DNA from: Trichostrongylus colubriformis
Taxonomy: Eukaryota > Nematoda > Chromadorea > Rhabditida > Trichostrongylidae
DNA length: 64,000 bases
Assembly (NCBI GenBank): GCA_963978905.1
Contig: OZ022260.1
Span: 18,588,334 to 18,652,333 of the forward strand
Direction of reading: 5' to 3'
The notes below the pieces were generated by a model. It saw nothing but the letters and a program-made list of their open reading frames with translations. It made no database searches and was not told where the DNA came from. Numbering within the stretch: the first letter of the stretch is position 1; the number at the start of each line of letters is the position of its first letter. Positions 1 through 12,088 of the stretch are shown here, in pieces. The translations under genes were made by a program, and so were the position numbers.

Positions 1-650
1 GGCTATGAGAAGATAATCGAACTTCTGAAGGTCTAGAATTCGGAGCGAAAAGTCGAAGCAAACAACTCCCAAAAGTCATCTTACTCTAGCTTTTCCCGTC
101 GAACTCGAGTATTTTTAGAGAGCTCTTTTTGAGGTGCTATCCTGTTTGACTGTCCTGCACACTGTGAGAATCCACTAGGCGCCGAAGTGTCTTTCTAATC
201 TGAAGTCTCATAAGCAATTTTGTAGTTTCGGAAATATCCTCAGCCTCTCTGACGTACTCCGATACTTATACTTTCTCTTCGTCTGTCAAAGGTTTTTTGA
301 GGTCCTCTACCTCGGCAATGTATGCAAAAAGAGCATTTTCGAATGTGGTATGAAGGTCCTTGGTCACTACTTCAGCTATCTCAATTTCCCCAGAATCTCC
401 TCTCGCATACTCTCCGATCCTTTATGCTCAAATTATCATCTAGATCAGAGCATCTCGCTAGATTCTTTGATAATGTATTGGAGCGCCGGATTAGTACCGC
501 TTCTTTCACTTTCAGTGACGCAGCCATTATTCAACCTACGTAGTCGTTCAAAGGCAGCCTGTCAGTGTCCGAGGGACCAACAAGCAACTCTTTCGGGATC
601 CCACCTGACTTCTTGAGTGCTTCTTTGAATGCTTCATTGGTGCTTGCACT
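1..650 (-). mobile_element. Decayed BEL/Pao-like gag remnant
   Basis: Read on the minus strand across several frames, the segment gives runs such as EFDGK followed shortly by FWELFAS, which resemble the conserved core of BEL/Pao LTR-retrotransposon Gag proteins. The upstream part reads NEAFKEALKKSGGIPKELL. Frames shift and stops interrupt it, so it is a fossil. No LTR, protease or RT is visible inside the window, and the copy runs off the left edge. A Gypsy gag is the main alternative. Confidence is limited because only a few short motifs are recognisable. Confidence 0.4.
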
Positions 651-1941
651 GCCGCCTCAGATTGCTTTAAACCGCCGACGCACCGCTTTTCTGGACGGTA
701 CAATGCAGGGGCGTTCCGTTCATCCATACTCAGGAGGCCTTAAATATCGGCCTATATCTTATCTATTAATATGGTATCATGTCGATTCTTCTCTTCCTCG
801 GGCTTCAAACCAGTATCACACCACATCTTTTCTCTGATTATGCTCGCGTGATCATGGCAAACTTTATACAAACTTGATATGTGATTTAAACAAACAGTAA
901 CTGAATTTCAATGCAAACCAAACATTCGGTATGCCTTTTACAATGCTCCATGCTCAGCAATCACGTATGTGACACATCCTACTTTCGTCACCTTTTCATT
1001 CATGGACTTAGCTTGGTTATTTTACATGGCTTTATTATAGTCCCTTCGCTAACACAACTTTTTCTCTTATTTCGTCACACCTCTTCTCAATAATTAGCCT
1101 TGCTGCTTGGCAACATACAGTCGTTCATTCAAGGTTGAAGCGAAACAAACAGCTCCCGTAGAAGTTTAATTTAAAACACTCTGATTTCCTTCCTCTAATG
1201 AATAGATTAACAAATTCCTGAAAAATTCAAAGTGGAACTAAGTACTCAAGGTTATTGGTATGGACACTACTGTCGATATGTAGGCTATGCTCAAATTTTG
1301 AGCTGAAACCATCGACTATGGAGCGATTTTGGACCCATAAACTTATTGGAGACGTTGCTGGAGCCGTGCAGCGATAAGCCATGATCCTTCAACGCGCACA
1401 CGATGCGACGATCGTGGGTGCCACATGGATAGCAGCATCCGTAGCTAACACTATTCCGTTTCAAACCGATCCGCGAACGGGTGTCGTTGAAGAACAGCAC
1501 AAAGTGAAAGTGAGGGCTTTTTGGAGACTTAGAGGTACCGTTCGCGCTTGTTGATGAAAGGAGACACAGCTGAATCTCATTCATAGTCGGACGCTGCGGG
1601 TGGATTGACCACGGCGCACTGCAGGCAGTAGGGCACGGAGATGCCTATTATTTAAAGATTTTTCAGAGTGGTATTGGAATTTATGGAAATTTCCTTTCTC
1701 CAGGCGTCCTTTTCTATGACCATTTTTCTAATGTAGAGTGCCATTTTGCACTACTGTTGCTGATCTGGTTACCTCTGTTCTAGATAACTGACCGTTCATT
1801 CCCTTCCATTCAGTTTGAATGCATTGATTCTATTGCGAACTCTTTTCAAAAATTCGTGAAATTTCGTGATCTCATTCGAAACCAAAAATTTGTGCAAAAG
1901 CTATCAGGGAATCTTGATTTGTTTTAACATGTAGATAATGC
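651..1941. other. No gene seen
   Basis: Both strands hold only short frames without recognisable motifs. A 97-codon minus-strand frame at 1,291-1,584 resembles no family I know and lacks convincing splice sites. Confidence 0.5.
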
Positions 1942-2325
1942 TTAAAGACAGTGTTCGGGATAATGCGGGTGATAAGGAATCCCAGAAAGAGTTATTTACT
2001 GTAAATATACGGGTCTGAAAGGCCTAGGTACGGCGAAATCCTCCGCGGAAGGAGCCTCCAAGAGCTGTGTCGGAGGCGGCCTCATGAGGGCAAGCCGCCT
2101 TGGTTAGGGCAGCCCGCCCCCTAGGGTCGACTTTACCGAAGAATGATTGAGGTGTAGAGTAATGACTGTGATAGTTGAATGATACTTATCGTATCGTACC
2201 AAAGCCGTATTGATCGATATGACGTGGTGCTTGACGTGTCAGCTTTCGTGTTGGAAACGTTCACCGGTCATTATCAAAGACTAGAATGAATGATACAACC
2301 GAATTATCCCGAACACTGTCTTTAA
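1942..2325. mobile_element. MITE with TTAA target site
   Basis: A 376-bp element begins AGACAGTGTTCGGGATAAT and ends with its exact reverse complement, giving perfect 19-bp terminal inverted repeats. Both ends are flanked by TTAA (1,942-1,945 and 2,322-2,325), which is the target site typical of the piggyBac superfamily. The interior has a GC-rich patch near 2,040-2,130 and no coding potential, so it is non-autonomous. The piggyBac assignment rests only on the TTAA, and the TIR does not begin with the usual CCC. Confidence 0.75.
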
Positions 2326-5300
2326 GAAAGGTCAGCAGGCGAAACACAAAAATGGCTTAAATATACAGCAGGGGATATCGTGAGGCCTTTGAAGGAGACA
2401 ATTCATCAAACGTGGCCGTTCAACATTATTTGATTTCAAAGCGGGATGAAGTGGCTGCCTCATTTGGAGTTGTAGAACCAATTCAGGAGCGGTAAGGTCG
2501 TCACCACAAAGAAGTGAGTGCGTGCGAATGGTGCGTGACTGCTCCCAGACGCTCGGCTCCAAAATTTTGATCAACATTTAGGTACTTCTGGAACCATCAA
2601 ATTCACACATTTGGTGTTGTACCGAAATACTGCTCAGATCAACGAAATGAGTTGATATAGTGGCGCCTGAACGAAAGGAGAAGAACCTTAGAGATACAAA
2701 ACTGTTGAGGGAACATACACAAGCCTGCATGAAGAAGCCGATCAAGAGCATCAAAGACCTCACATTAGAAATTTTGGCGTGGTAACAGAACACTGCTCAG
2801 GTCATCGAAACGCAGACAAAAAAGAATGAAGGAAAGAAAACTGAGGTACAAAATTTTTGAATGCACATGTACAAAAAATGCATGAACACTTTTCGAATAA
2901 TTCGACAACTTCGCATAAAGAATATGTATAATCAGATCTATGAAGCGCGGACAAATGAAATGTGAAGAAAAAGAAAAACGAAGAAAAGAAAAAGTTAGGA
3001 TATATGAAACTATTAGATGAACAGATTTTGAAAAGTGAACGAACACTTCAAAGGATGTGTCCGTCAAGCGACGAAATGACTCCGTCTCGAGAAGTCGCCT
3101 GAGGTGGCGCCATCAAAAAGAAAGTGTCGAGTCATCCTATCTGACAATACGGCAGTGAGGAAATACTGAACAGCATCCTGTAAACGAAGAAACCATAGAT
3201 TTCAAGTTAGTTTGAAACTCAAGCAGTGTGACTATTGCAGTGGCAACACGTCGCCCATTCGTCACGCAATCACCTCAGTCGCATGTGCGATCGTCAACCC
3301 CGATACTACCTTATGACAATTACTAACTCGTGGATGGAAAAGCATGCAAGACTACAATATCCAGAGCAGCCGACCAACATACAGTGTTTTCTACATTCAA
3401 GTGATAAGATCAAATTCAATCTTTGCTATACAATCCGCCTCATTTGATGCAGTTGTACATGAAATTTGGTGAGTAACATCAATTTCATCTGGGAGAATCT
3501 CGCGCTGAACTATCATAAAGAGGACCTAAACCTCATAGTGGCAGCATAAGTCAGCTAAACAAGTTGGGACGGCAGTAAAGTAGCCGAAACAGACGGACAG
3601 ACATTTACTTCCAAGTAAGCTGTAGAATTCGTGAAAGAAGTTAAACCGGCCTGAGCCTTCCTATCAAATGAGAATGAATAAAGTACAAGCGAGCTACAGT
3701 TCACTACAGAATCACATCAGCATAGCGATGAACAGAAGAACAGCTCAGTATTCGTAGTTCGCGGTGACTAAACCACGAGGACGAAATATACAGTGAATGC
3801 AGAAGCGCAGACTATCTTAGTCACCTGCACCATAAAGTTTTTTTTTGCTGCAGTGACTAGACATTCTCATCATCTTTCCACCTTTCTAGCTACTCTCTCG
3901 ACTACGAGTAGTCGTAAGGGGATAAGAGGAGAAAAAGTATGTGTGGGGGAGAGTGCTAGGCAGTAAGGGCACGTGGCAGCATGATATGGCAAGATCCTAG
4001 ATATGATTTGGGTAAACTCGAATGAAGTGGTCAGGAGAACTGTGACAGGTTCTTGACACGTCAATCACGTTGAGAGATGTTGCCCCATGTTGACCCAAGA
4101 CAATCAGCGCTATACATTACTCTAATGAAGGAGGTTCACAATAAGCATATCAGTGCTATGTGATGTTCTGCCACTGCTGCTGACCATTGAACGTGAGGCA
4201 GAGGGTTCGGAATCGGTGCTCATCGCAAGCTTGGCTTACAACAGAGAAAATTCGTTTTCAATTGCCAGATTACTACCGTCCCTGATCTGATCATGGAGAG
4301 TTCGATCCCCATAAAAGAGAGGGCTGCCAATGCATGCACAAATACAACGCTAATACATAGAATACAATCCCAGATCCAATAACAAAAAAACACGGGAAAT
4401 AGTTTTGTGTCCGTATAGACGGCTTCAGCAATCGACTGGCCCTTTTTGAGAGATCTCCTCATCGAGCAATCGGATAACCCTTTTTAAAGGTCTCCTAATT
4501 GTTCCAAAAACTACTCAAAAAGAGGTGATTGTCGAGGAACTTCTAAAGGCATGTCTACCACTTACGAAAATACAACCCCTAGGATTCTCAAATTCATACT
4601 TCACCCTTCCGCCGCTTATGGGTTTGCAACATGGTGGAAGTAGGGAGAGCAAGTAGCGGGAAAGAGCGCAAAGGAGGCGCTCCGCTGTCTTAGAGGCGCT
4701 CCGCTGGCATCGAAATGAGTACGTGCCGCGTATGATCACCACACATCACAGTTTAGCACAGATTTGCTGGCTCTGACAATACAACAGTGACAGCGGAAAA
4801 TCGGACTCTATCTCCTCAAACGGAGCTAATGCGTCGGTTAGAAACACCATTTATCTGCCTTTCCACCATATTTCGTTTCTCTCCTTACTGCTTTTCGATC
4901 CAAGTTGTTACGCCTATCGTTTTCAATATTTGTAACTAACTATCCGATATCTTCAACGCGCGTTGAAGGCATATTCCCAAGACGAGCTTAATGAAATCAA
5001 AGAAGTTCCGGGAAATGTTCCACATCATTCAACTCTTTTCAGGTAGGTTCGTTCTCTTGGTAGTGCTTACAAATGGTTCAGGAGAATTCCTTGGAGAAGA
5101 ACAGAAAGAGTATGTTTCCTGGTCCCGGGATGTCTCAATTCTGTCATTTGAGACTGACATTTTCAGGTGGAATCCATATGCTGACGAGGTTCTCTTTACT
5201 CTCTTGTTATCTGGTACGGTTGAGATCGCTCGCTTCGTCTGACGATGTCTTCGTGCTGATATTGCCCATCCGTATAATTTAGTTGGGAAGGCATTCCACA

Positions 5301-5393
5301 GAGTGCTGTATATTAATGCATCATTTACATGTTGAACTTGTTGACTTTGAACATGACAAGCTTTTAAATGATTATCGTACGCTAAAATGATCT
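2326..5393. other. No gene seen
   Basis: Anonymous AT-moderate sequence. Frames on both strands are short and without domain motifs. The minus-strand frames at 2,332-3,067 and 4,220-4,742 have no plausible splice context. A remnant of older transposons is possible but not demonstrable. Confidence 0.5.
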
Positions 5394-5445
5394 GCGGACA
5401 CTAAAATGTCCTCAGACCAGCGGACACTAAAATGTCCTCAGACCC
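5394..5445. repeat. Two tandem copies of a 26-bp unit
   Basis: The unit GCGGACACTAAAATGTCCTC plus six bases occurs twice head to tail and differs only at the last base. Its core GGACA...TGTCC is itself a short palindrome. A partial third copy (GCTAAAATGA) lies just upstream. Confidence 0.85.
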
Positions 5446-7230
5446 ATTATAAGACCAAGCATTTCTTAAAACATCGCATTCTATCAAATGCCCCTCCCCT
5501 GTTTGAAGAGTATCCACATATAATTCTTATATAACAATCGAGCTATGAACGCTTTCTTAAGGCTCCGTCGTCATTTCATGTAGATGTCGATTCTGGTTGG
5601 TACGACGTCGTAAGTATAAACTACGATCCGGAATGGGTGTACTACTACAATGTGACACGACAACGCCAAGTAATTTCCTGACTGGTTTCTTTATTACACA
5701 ACCTGTAATTTCATGGTTACGTTCATTTCGGCTCTCCAAAGACGATGGTTGTTTTACGTATCTACCATTGAAGATTTCTTAAAACTCCTATGTGTACTTG
5801 ACCTAAAACAAACGATGTGGCTGTGTCCACCTAAAAGAAACGATGAGGCTGATGCATTGAGGAAGGAAGGAACTTGAAGGCACATCTCGCGATAAATTAT
5901 GAGAGTTATCGCGCGTATCACAGGATTAAAATGCCCTGCTTCACTCACCAGTGAAGAAAAATGAATCAAATCTTCTCGCAACCACCAAAAAAAAAGCTTC
6001 CTGCACACAGTGCTCATACGAGTATTGGAGATTAGAATTGAGTTTTTGCTTGATGATATCCTCAAATGCTACGAAATCGCCTGTTCTTCCCTGTTGAGAG
6101 TGCCTTCACTATTGAAGTCGCTGCCTTATCTTGTCTTATCGCAAGTTTCATCTCCACGTAAGAGCCACGTTGGAAATTCGTTCGTTCAAGGCCAGGTGTG
6201 ATTCGGCTTCGAGGGCGCGGCTCGGCTCGAGTAGAGCGCGCCTATCGTCGTGAGGATGCACTATTAAGCCGCAACAAGGGTACAGCCTGATCATCTGTCT
6301 AAGGACCTAATTGCTCCAAGAAAGTAAGCCAGTAATGTGATTATCGCGTGGTGTGCCTTTAAGTGAGGCCATGGACGATAGCAATATTGAAGCACTTTTA
6401 TGAGAAAAAAAGCTTATCATGCTTCGAGCAAATTTCATATTTTCTGTGCATGAGGGAGTACTAGAATCTGCACATATAAAAGCTATACTAACCAACCCGG
6501 CAGACTAAAAAATTATTTTCAGAATGGTGTATTGGAAATAGTTGCAGAGGGGAACGAACAATCAGTGTGGAGTGTGGGAGTGAGTCGTTCTTCGCAATCT
6601 AATTAGACACAACTTTGACGCTCTCCCACGAATTTAGCAGTCAGTGTTAGAGGCAACAAAATCTCTATGAAAACAAGCCACACGATGATAGGAGGTGGTC
6701 TTCGAGGATCAAGGAATTTCCCGGTTGTGGGCCTTCCGTTTGAGGATTTTGGCCAGAAATGAGTGCAGGGTATGTATGAGGTAGGCAGGGTCAAGGGTGG
6801 CGTCAAGAAAATTTTCCAAAAAATACGACCCTCCCCCCTCCAGAAAGGGCCTCCATACGATCCCCACCTTCTTCGGGTTTCGCTGCTTCTGCGGTTTCTA
6901 TTCCGTGGTTTCTACCCAGCCAGTGCGATTCATTAAGGAAATTAAGAGCCCACGGTCAAAAAACACCGAGGTCAAACTTCTGAAAAAATAAGAGAAATAA
7001 CATATTGATTTTGATATTTTTTGAATGTTGATAGCTGCCGATTTTCGCTGCAGATGTCAACATTCAAAACTGCGAAACAGAGAAATAAGAACCTAATAAA
7101 ACTCAGTACCCAGGTTCCGAAACAAAAGCGTCTCAGAGGAATAAGAACCTCACACAATCAATACCTATATCCCGCAACGAAAGTGTCGCCGACAATGGGT
7201 AATTGCCCACCTTCTGATGACAAAGGAGAA
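5446..7230. other. No gene seen
   Basis: No coding region is supported. There is a GC-rich patch around 6,190-6,250 (CG-rich, hairpin-prone), otherwise anonymous sequence with chance frames. Confidence 0.45.
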
Positions 7231-7235
7231 GACTT

Positions 7236-7606
7236 AGTATTAGTTGTCCGGAAAGTAATGAGACATATGTCGTAGTAATACGTAGTGCTACCACTTTACA
7301 TGATACATGAAGAACATCGCAGTCTGTGGATTCAGGAGCACCCAAGGAGGCCGCAAGCTCGTGCACTGTAACGTCAACTCTTTCTTCACAAATGGCAAGC
7401 GTAAGCTGCCCCTTTTGCGTAGATGGACGTCCCGATCGACTGCAGTTTCGAGACATTTCTCGAACTTGCCGTACTATCTGAAGCTCGTCGCTCGAAAAGG
7501 TGCTTGATTCTTCATTTCCTCCAGCAAGAGCCGATGGGCCTGATCCGCGGATTTGTCGGAGCGGTGCAGATTTCCGATGCGAGATCCAAGAGGTTACCGA
7601 CCGCAA
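7236..7606 (-). mobile_element. Mariner-like transposase fragment (N-terminal HTH) with one TIR
   Basis: The minus-strand frame contains SGRPST followed by DVTVHELAASLG, which matches the paired-type helix-turn-helix linker of mariner transposases. Where the frame runs out near 7,240-7,265, the DNA reads TTGTCCGGAAAGTAATGAGA, a typical mariner terminal repeat. No DDD catalytic region and no second terminal repeat are visible nearby, so this is a truncated copy. Confidence 0.5.
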
Positions 7607-8196
7607 ATGTTTACTTGAACTACACCATAATCTTAAGAAATGTTATGAAATGTTATGTCGAAGGAAGCCAGGGAAAGAAAAGAGATGTCGAAGGAAGTCA
7701 CAAAAAAAAATTTTTGCCGAAGTTGCGAGATCTTCCCACAAGTCTTGAAAAAAAACAATCCATTGTGTCTTTTATGTCTCCATTACACATTTTTTGCTCT
7801 CAAAAGACCAGCGAGAGGATGACTGACCTCGATCGGCTGCAGGATGCGCCATGCATGAGGATTCCATTTACATTATCAGTGAATACAAACGCTTTTCCAG
7901 TCCGCATAGCGGCTCCCTAGTATAAGTTTACGTGCTTATCATCGTCGTAAAATGTCAAAGAAGCCCATAAGAGCTAATTTTTTATTCCATAGTTTCTTGA
8001 GTCTTCACACGCTGTAACACATGGATAGATGACGCTTCCCACGATTAACCAGTGAATTTTGGAGGTCTTTTTGTACGTCGCTTCCGTGCCAACGGACCAA
8101 CGCAAGGGCTATTGGCATTCACCGGCTTCGTTGTAGACCGCGCCAGGCATGAAGTTTCCATCGACGATCGATCAGGTTAAAGCGTACACAAATCCC
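7607..8196. other. No gene seen
   Basis: Frames here are chance. The phrase ATGTCGAAGGAAG occurs twice near 7,655-7,700. Confidence 0.4.
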
Positions 8197-8330
8197 GTGA
8201 TGGTCTTGGAATTGTGCACTGTGAACAAGGTATCGAGTATCAACCTCGCACTACACTAAAATTATGAGCGTTTGGTTGCAGAAGTTTGACACCTTGTTCA
8301 CAGTCCAAAATTCCAGGAGGACCATGGGGC
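8197..8330. repeat. Imperfect hairpin (fold-back)
   Basis: CACTGTGAACAAGGT near 8,217-8,231 is answered by ACCTTGTTCACAGT near 8,290-8,304. The similarity continues outward (TGGAATT/AATTCCA, then ATGGTC/GACCAT), giving imperfect arms of roughly 35-40 bp around a loop of about 58 bp. No coding content. Confidence 0.65.
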
Positions 8331-9124
8331 CAGCCTAACCTTTCACTCTTTCATTTCATTGTCCATGCGCCCTCCTCTCTACAATATCGTCTCAAGCACT
8401 TATCTTAAAAAATTTGTGTCTTACCTTGTTTCCTATTTGTGAGATGCCACTTCCTGTTCCTTCGAGTTTCCAAGTGAAGATTAAATTGAATATCAGTTTC
8501 GGATTCCATCCCAGTAAATCGGTTCTGTCACATCTCCCCTCCACACCTTGAACCCTCAGCCTGACAGACTCCTGTGATCACTGCCTACCTCAACGATTAC
8601 GACTCCCTTCCAGCAGACTAACTACGACTACCCTGTCGAGAATTCCTCGACAAAGGCTTGACCCTGGTGGTAGGTTGTAACCCTTACTGATAAGTGTGTT
8701 TTCATTTTAGTGGTAGACAGCCACTGCATGATTTCGTAGTGTTTAACTTATACGAAAGGGACTGGATGGAGTAATTTTGCGTAACTCGATAAATGAAAGT
8801 TGACGCGTTGAGTGGAGCAGCAGAGAAAGACGGATGAAAAGGCCAAAACGCGAGAAATGGGAGCCCTTTTCACTCCCTCTCTTTCGCCCTTCTGCAATAC
8901 TAGGCGCTGACCGGTAGATGCGGACGGGGAGGGTATATGCCAGCCAGCCATGACCGTTGCCTTGCCTTGTCGCAGCAACTCGGCTAGTGAAGCGCGATGA
9001 AATTTCGATGACGAGCCCAAAGATACGTCTCTCGAAGCGACCTTTGCCACAGATTGTCTCTTCATAACCATCCTTTCCATTTACAGAAAACATCTCGGTC
9101 GCGTCCACATTCAGCCCTAGTGGG
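8331..9124. other. No gene seen
   Basis: The long minus-strand frame 8,743-9,360 (205 codons) runs from anonymous sequence into a Harbinger-like MITE and into the end of a second repeat. It is therefore a composite chance frame, not a gene. Confidence 0.5.
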
Positions 9125-9264
9125 AGGTGGTTGCGTTCACGAGGCAGAGTAGCATGGCGGAGGTGCAGAAAACGACTCTGGTAACGAGGCAGGGTGGCAT
9201 AGACGAAGGCGCGGTTGCACGCAGCCACACCCTGCCCCCGGCAGCGCAGAGAATGAACGCGGCC
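9125..9264. mobile_element. Partial PIF/Harbinger-like MITE
   Basis: The segment aligns by eye with the complete MITE at 58,334-58,500: ACGAGGCAGGGTGG, then ACGCAGCCACAC, then a right end GAATGAACGCGGCC. The left end is eroded, reading GTGGTTGCGTTCAC instead of a clean terminal repeat. Target duplications are not preserved. Confidence 0.6.
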
Positions 9265-9657
9265 TTCCCATTTTTGCTTTTCTTCACTACTCCCACTCGA
9301 ATGCCTTCGAAAAGCGTTGGAGCTGTTAGAATCTGGTGCATGCCTGTGAACACTACTCACAAGGGAAGGATGGTAAGTCGAAGTGGCCGTTCGAAATGGA
9401 TTTTATACCAATGATAGGGCTCGGGATGCCTTTCACCAATCTGCATTCCATATCTGCTATGCGTCTCTGGGAGCAGAGTTACAAGCGTTGAAAGAGAAGA
9501 AACTCACAAGGGAAGAACCCCAGGTCGAAGTGGCCATTCAGAATGGGATACATATGGTCCGACGTATTTTCGGACGCTGATCTCGAATCTGTATTTGAAA
9601 TTTGCAGAACGATTTTCTGAGCGGAGTTATGGAGGTTTTTTTGAAAAAGCAGTACTA

Positions 9658-10703
9658 TTAGGTTGTCCCAAAAGTCTTGTCATATTTTTTCGATCATCAC
9701 TTTTTTTTCGTCCAACAAGTAATATAGTCCATCTCAAAAAAACTGGCGGGGCGTGACTCTGCTGACTTGGGTGAGTGGCGAGAGTGAGAGTACGTGGCGA
9801 GAGTGGGAGTGTGTGGCGGGGTGAGAGAGTTTGATACACTTTTATACACGTTCATACAAGTCCGTGGGACACGCCCCGCCAATTTTTCTGAAATGGACTG
9901 TAATTAGGCAACAAAGCATTGACCATTGTTATCGGCAACCCTCTGCCACTTTGTAGGAAAATCGTTGATTCCCTTCTCCAAGAACTCTGGGTTCTGAGAG
10001 TCGAAGAAGTCAGCGATCGCCTTCGCAAGCAAGTCATAATCAACGAATTTTCTCTTGGCCAGGAAGGATTCGAGAGGAGGGGTAAGGTGATAGCCAGAAG
10101 GGGCAATGTCTGGAGAGTACGGTGGGTGGGGCAGCACATATCAGCCGAGCTCCTATAACTTAGCCTGGGTACTTTTCGCGAAATGGGAGCGGGCGTCGTC
10201 ATGAAGAAGGGTGACCGCGACTTTTCCGGCACTTTTCTCGAACATCGACGGCGAGCTGCTGGAGCTTGTGGGTGCATACGGTAGCGGTGACTGTCTCGCT
10301 TTATACCAGCACCTCGCGGAAAAGCATTCCTTCCTCGTCCCAGAGCCAGCACAGTCCCAAGCGTGGTTTGTCTTTCATGTCAATCTCGCCGTTGCTGAAG
10401 CTGATGAACCAGCGGCGCACGGTCACGTAGCTCACACATCCCTTGCCCAATGCAACGCTGATGGAGTGGGAAGCTTCCGTCGTTTTGGTGCCGCAAGACC
10501 GCTCATAATAGATGACACCGCGAGTTGGGTGGGTATCGACAACGGGCATTGTATCCACGGGATCTGGTGGGACAATATATATTTTCCTAGAAAGCTTAGG
10601 GAACGTTCTACATATTCCTGAACCGCCTGGACCTGCCTCGAAGTGAACAAGAGTTACTGTTTTTTTTTCGGAAAAATATGACAAGACTTTTGGGACAACC
10701 TAA
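9658..10703 (-). mobile_element. Mariner transposon, decayed transposase
   Basis: A 1,046-bp element with matching ends (TTAGGTTGTCCCAAAAGTCT at the left and its reverse complement at the right) and flanking TA. The minus strand encodes mariner transposase pieces in broken frames: RRWF...DMKDKPR (the linker after the HTH), HDDARSHFAKST (second catalytic Asp block) near 10,190, then HPPYSPDIAPSGYHL (third catalytic block) at 9,904-10,137. Frameshifts and a 176-bp insertion disable it. It sits inside the element 9,360-11,569; the uninterrupted relative at about 22,950-22,990 shows the empty site. Confidence 0.92.
9725..9900. mobile_element. 176-bp MITE nested in the mariner
   Basis: The ends are inverted repeats of about 30 bp (AGTCCATCTCAAAAAAACTG and the reverse complement of the right end CAGTTTTT-like arm, then GGCGGGGCGTG/CACGCCCCGCC) flanked by TA duplications (9,723-9,724 and 9,901-9,902). 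The interior is a GA/GT-rich repeat. It interrupts the C-terminal part of the transposase and so is younger than the mariner. Confidence 0.8.
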
Positions 10704-11334
10704 TATTATATGGTAGGTTTGGAAGCCCATAGCACGCAAGCCAGACGTTTTTGCACAAAACCAGGGCGATTTTCGTGTTCAGGGAGTCAAATTACCTCAA
10801 GTGACAAGTTTTTAGCCAATTAGAGGATTTGACCAAATTTCGGTAAATTTCACGGGCCATGCACATTGAACAAAGGAGAAGTCGTTGACCCTTGCCTAGG
10901 AAGCGCTCCTATTTGACGCTTATTTTAAACATTTAGTGCGATGGGCAAGTGTAAAAGGTATGTGTAGGCTATCTTGTTCAGGTTGCAGGGTTTTTTGTAG
11001 AAGAAAATTCAAAAACTACCACTTCACCCCTTAGCCACCCCTAATTTTCCGAAGTTGGACCAACAACTGCATTTGGCTGAAAATTTGCACAGAGGTGTAA
11101 TTCGGCCCCCTGTGCGCGAATATCATAATCTTTTTACGCAACAACACCTAATTCGTGTGGTACGGAATTCTCTTCGACTTGGTATCCTTCTCTTGTGAGT
11201 AATGTTAGTAATTATAAATAAAGTGGCAGAGTAAATGATGGGTGCGATAGGTACCAGTACAAGGAAACGTCCAGAAGTGAAAGGAAAGCACCTACTGACA
11301 ATGAAACACAAAATGCAAAAAAACTCGCACCGGC

Positions 11335-11425
11335 GGGAAGCAAACCCATGACCCTGGCCTGCAGATCCGGAACACTTCCTACGAGTCACGGAGTCCTTTG
11401 CGGGTGTCTGCAACGGCCGTGCTGA
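11335..11425 (-). other. tRNA-like (pol III box) module
   Basis: On the minus strand TGACTCGTAGGAAGTG resembles a tRNA D-arm/A-box and GGGTTTGCTTCCC resembles a T-arm/B-box with a paired GGG/CCC stem, at tRNA-like spacing. It is degenerate and sits just inside the right arm of the 9,360-11,569 element, matching the placement of similar modules in the related elements. Confidence 0.35.
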
Positions 11426-11572
11426 TGACATAGTGCCTCGCAAATGGTAACTCTGCTCCCAGAGACGGACAGCAGATATGGAATGCAGATTGGTGAATGG
11501 CATCCCGAGCCCTATCATTGGTATAAACCCCATTTCAAACGGCCACTTCGACTTACCATCCTTCGCTTGTCA

Positions 11573-12085
11573 GGATACTACTCTAGTATATTAAAAGGGT
11601 GTGCGTCAGGAGATTCCAAGTCATCGCGCTGCGTGAATTTGCCGGTGTCAGCTACTAAGATAATGCGATAACTGATGGCCTATGTTTGGCTAGGGCAGGC
11701 GATAGAGGTGAGGGTAGGTAGGGCAGTTTTGTGCAGCGAACTTAATCACAAACTATCTGATACAATGATTCGTAGCTTGAATTATGTAGGACAGTGAGAC
11801 ATGAACTGATCTCTTGTGAAGTAAGAAGTAAAAGTCTCTGAGTTGATAGAGAGTAAGATGGACCCTCACGCTAGGTCACTTATTTCCTATCTTTACAATT
11901 GGCTCACTAGTTACCAGGCATACCTGCCCTATGGGTCGCCCACTTCCTTCGTGGTATGTGTATCGGTAGAGAGGAACTGGCCTATCTTTGACGTATGTAC
12001 GGTTTTCTCTAAACGTTATTACGAGGTATTTGCGCGAAATGCTGACTTCCCAGATCCACATCCAGACGGCGTTGATGTGAGAGCC
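11573..12085. other. No gene seen
   Basis: No coding or repeat structure recognised; frames here are chance. Confidence 0.4.
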
Positions 12086-12088
12086 TAA

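Larger units (their letters stand above)
9360..11569. mobile_element. Inverted-repeat element, CAAGGGAAGG family, TSD TCA
   Basis: The left end (CAAGGGAAGGATGGTAAGTC onward, 9,360-9,486) is matched in inverted orientation by 11,444-11,569. The element is flanked by TCA on both sides (9,357-9,359 and 11,570-11,572). It is 2,210 bp including a later mariner insertion, so about 1.16 kb originally. Inside are a tRNA-like module on the minus strand and two copies of a motif shared with the elements at 22 and 24-27 kb. A second copy of the left end starts near 9,508. It has no transposase and is presumably mobilised in trans. The superfamily is unproven; 3-bp duplications recall PIF/Harbinger. Confidence 0.8.

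Noticed and set aside
7423..7920. 165-codon plus-strand open frame
   Set aside because: It overlaps the antisense of a mariner HTH region and a low-complexity repeat; no motif or splice context.
8743..9360. 205-codon minus-strand open frame
   Set aside because: It crosses a Harbinger-like MITE fragment, has no domain or biased segment, and abuts another transposon, so it is a composite chance frame.
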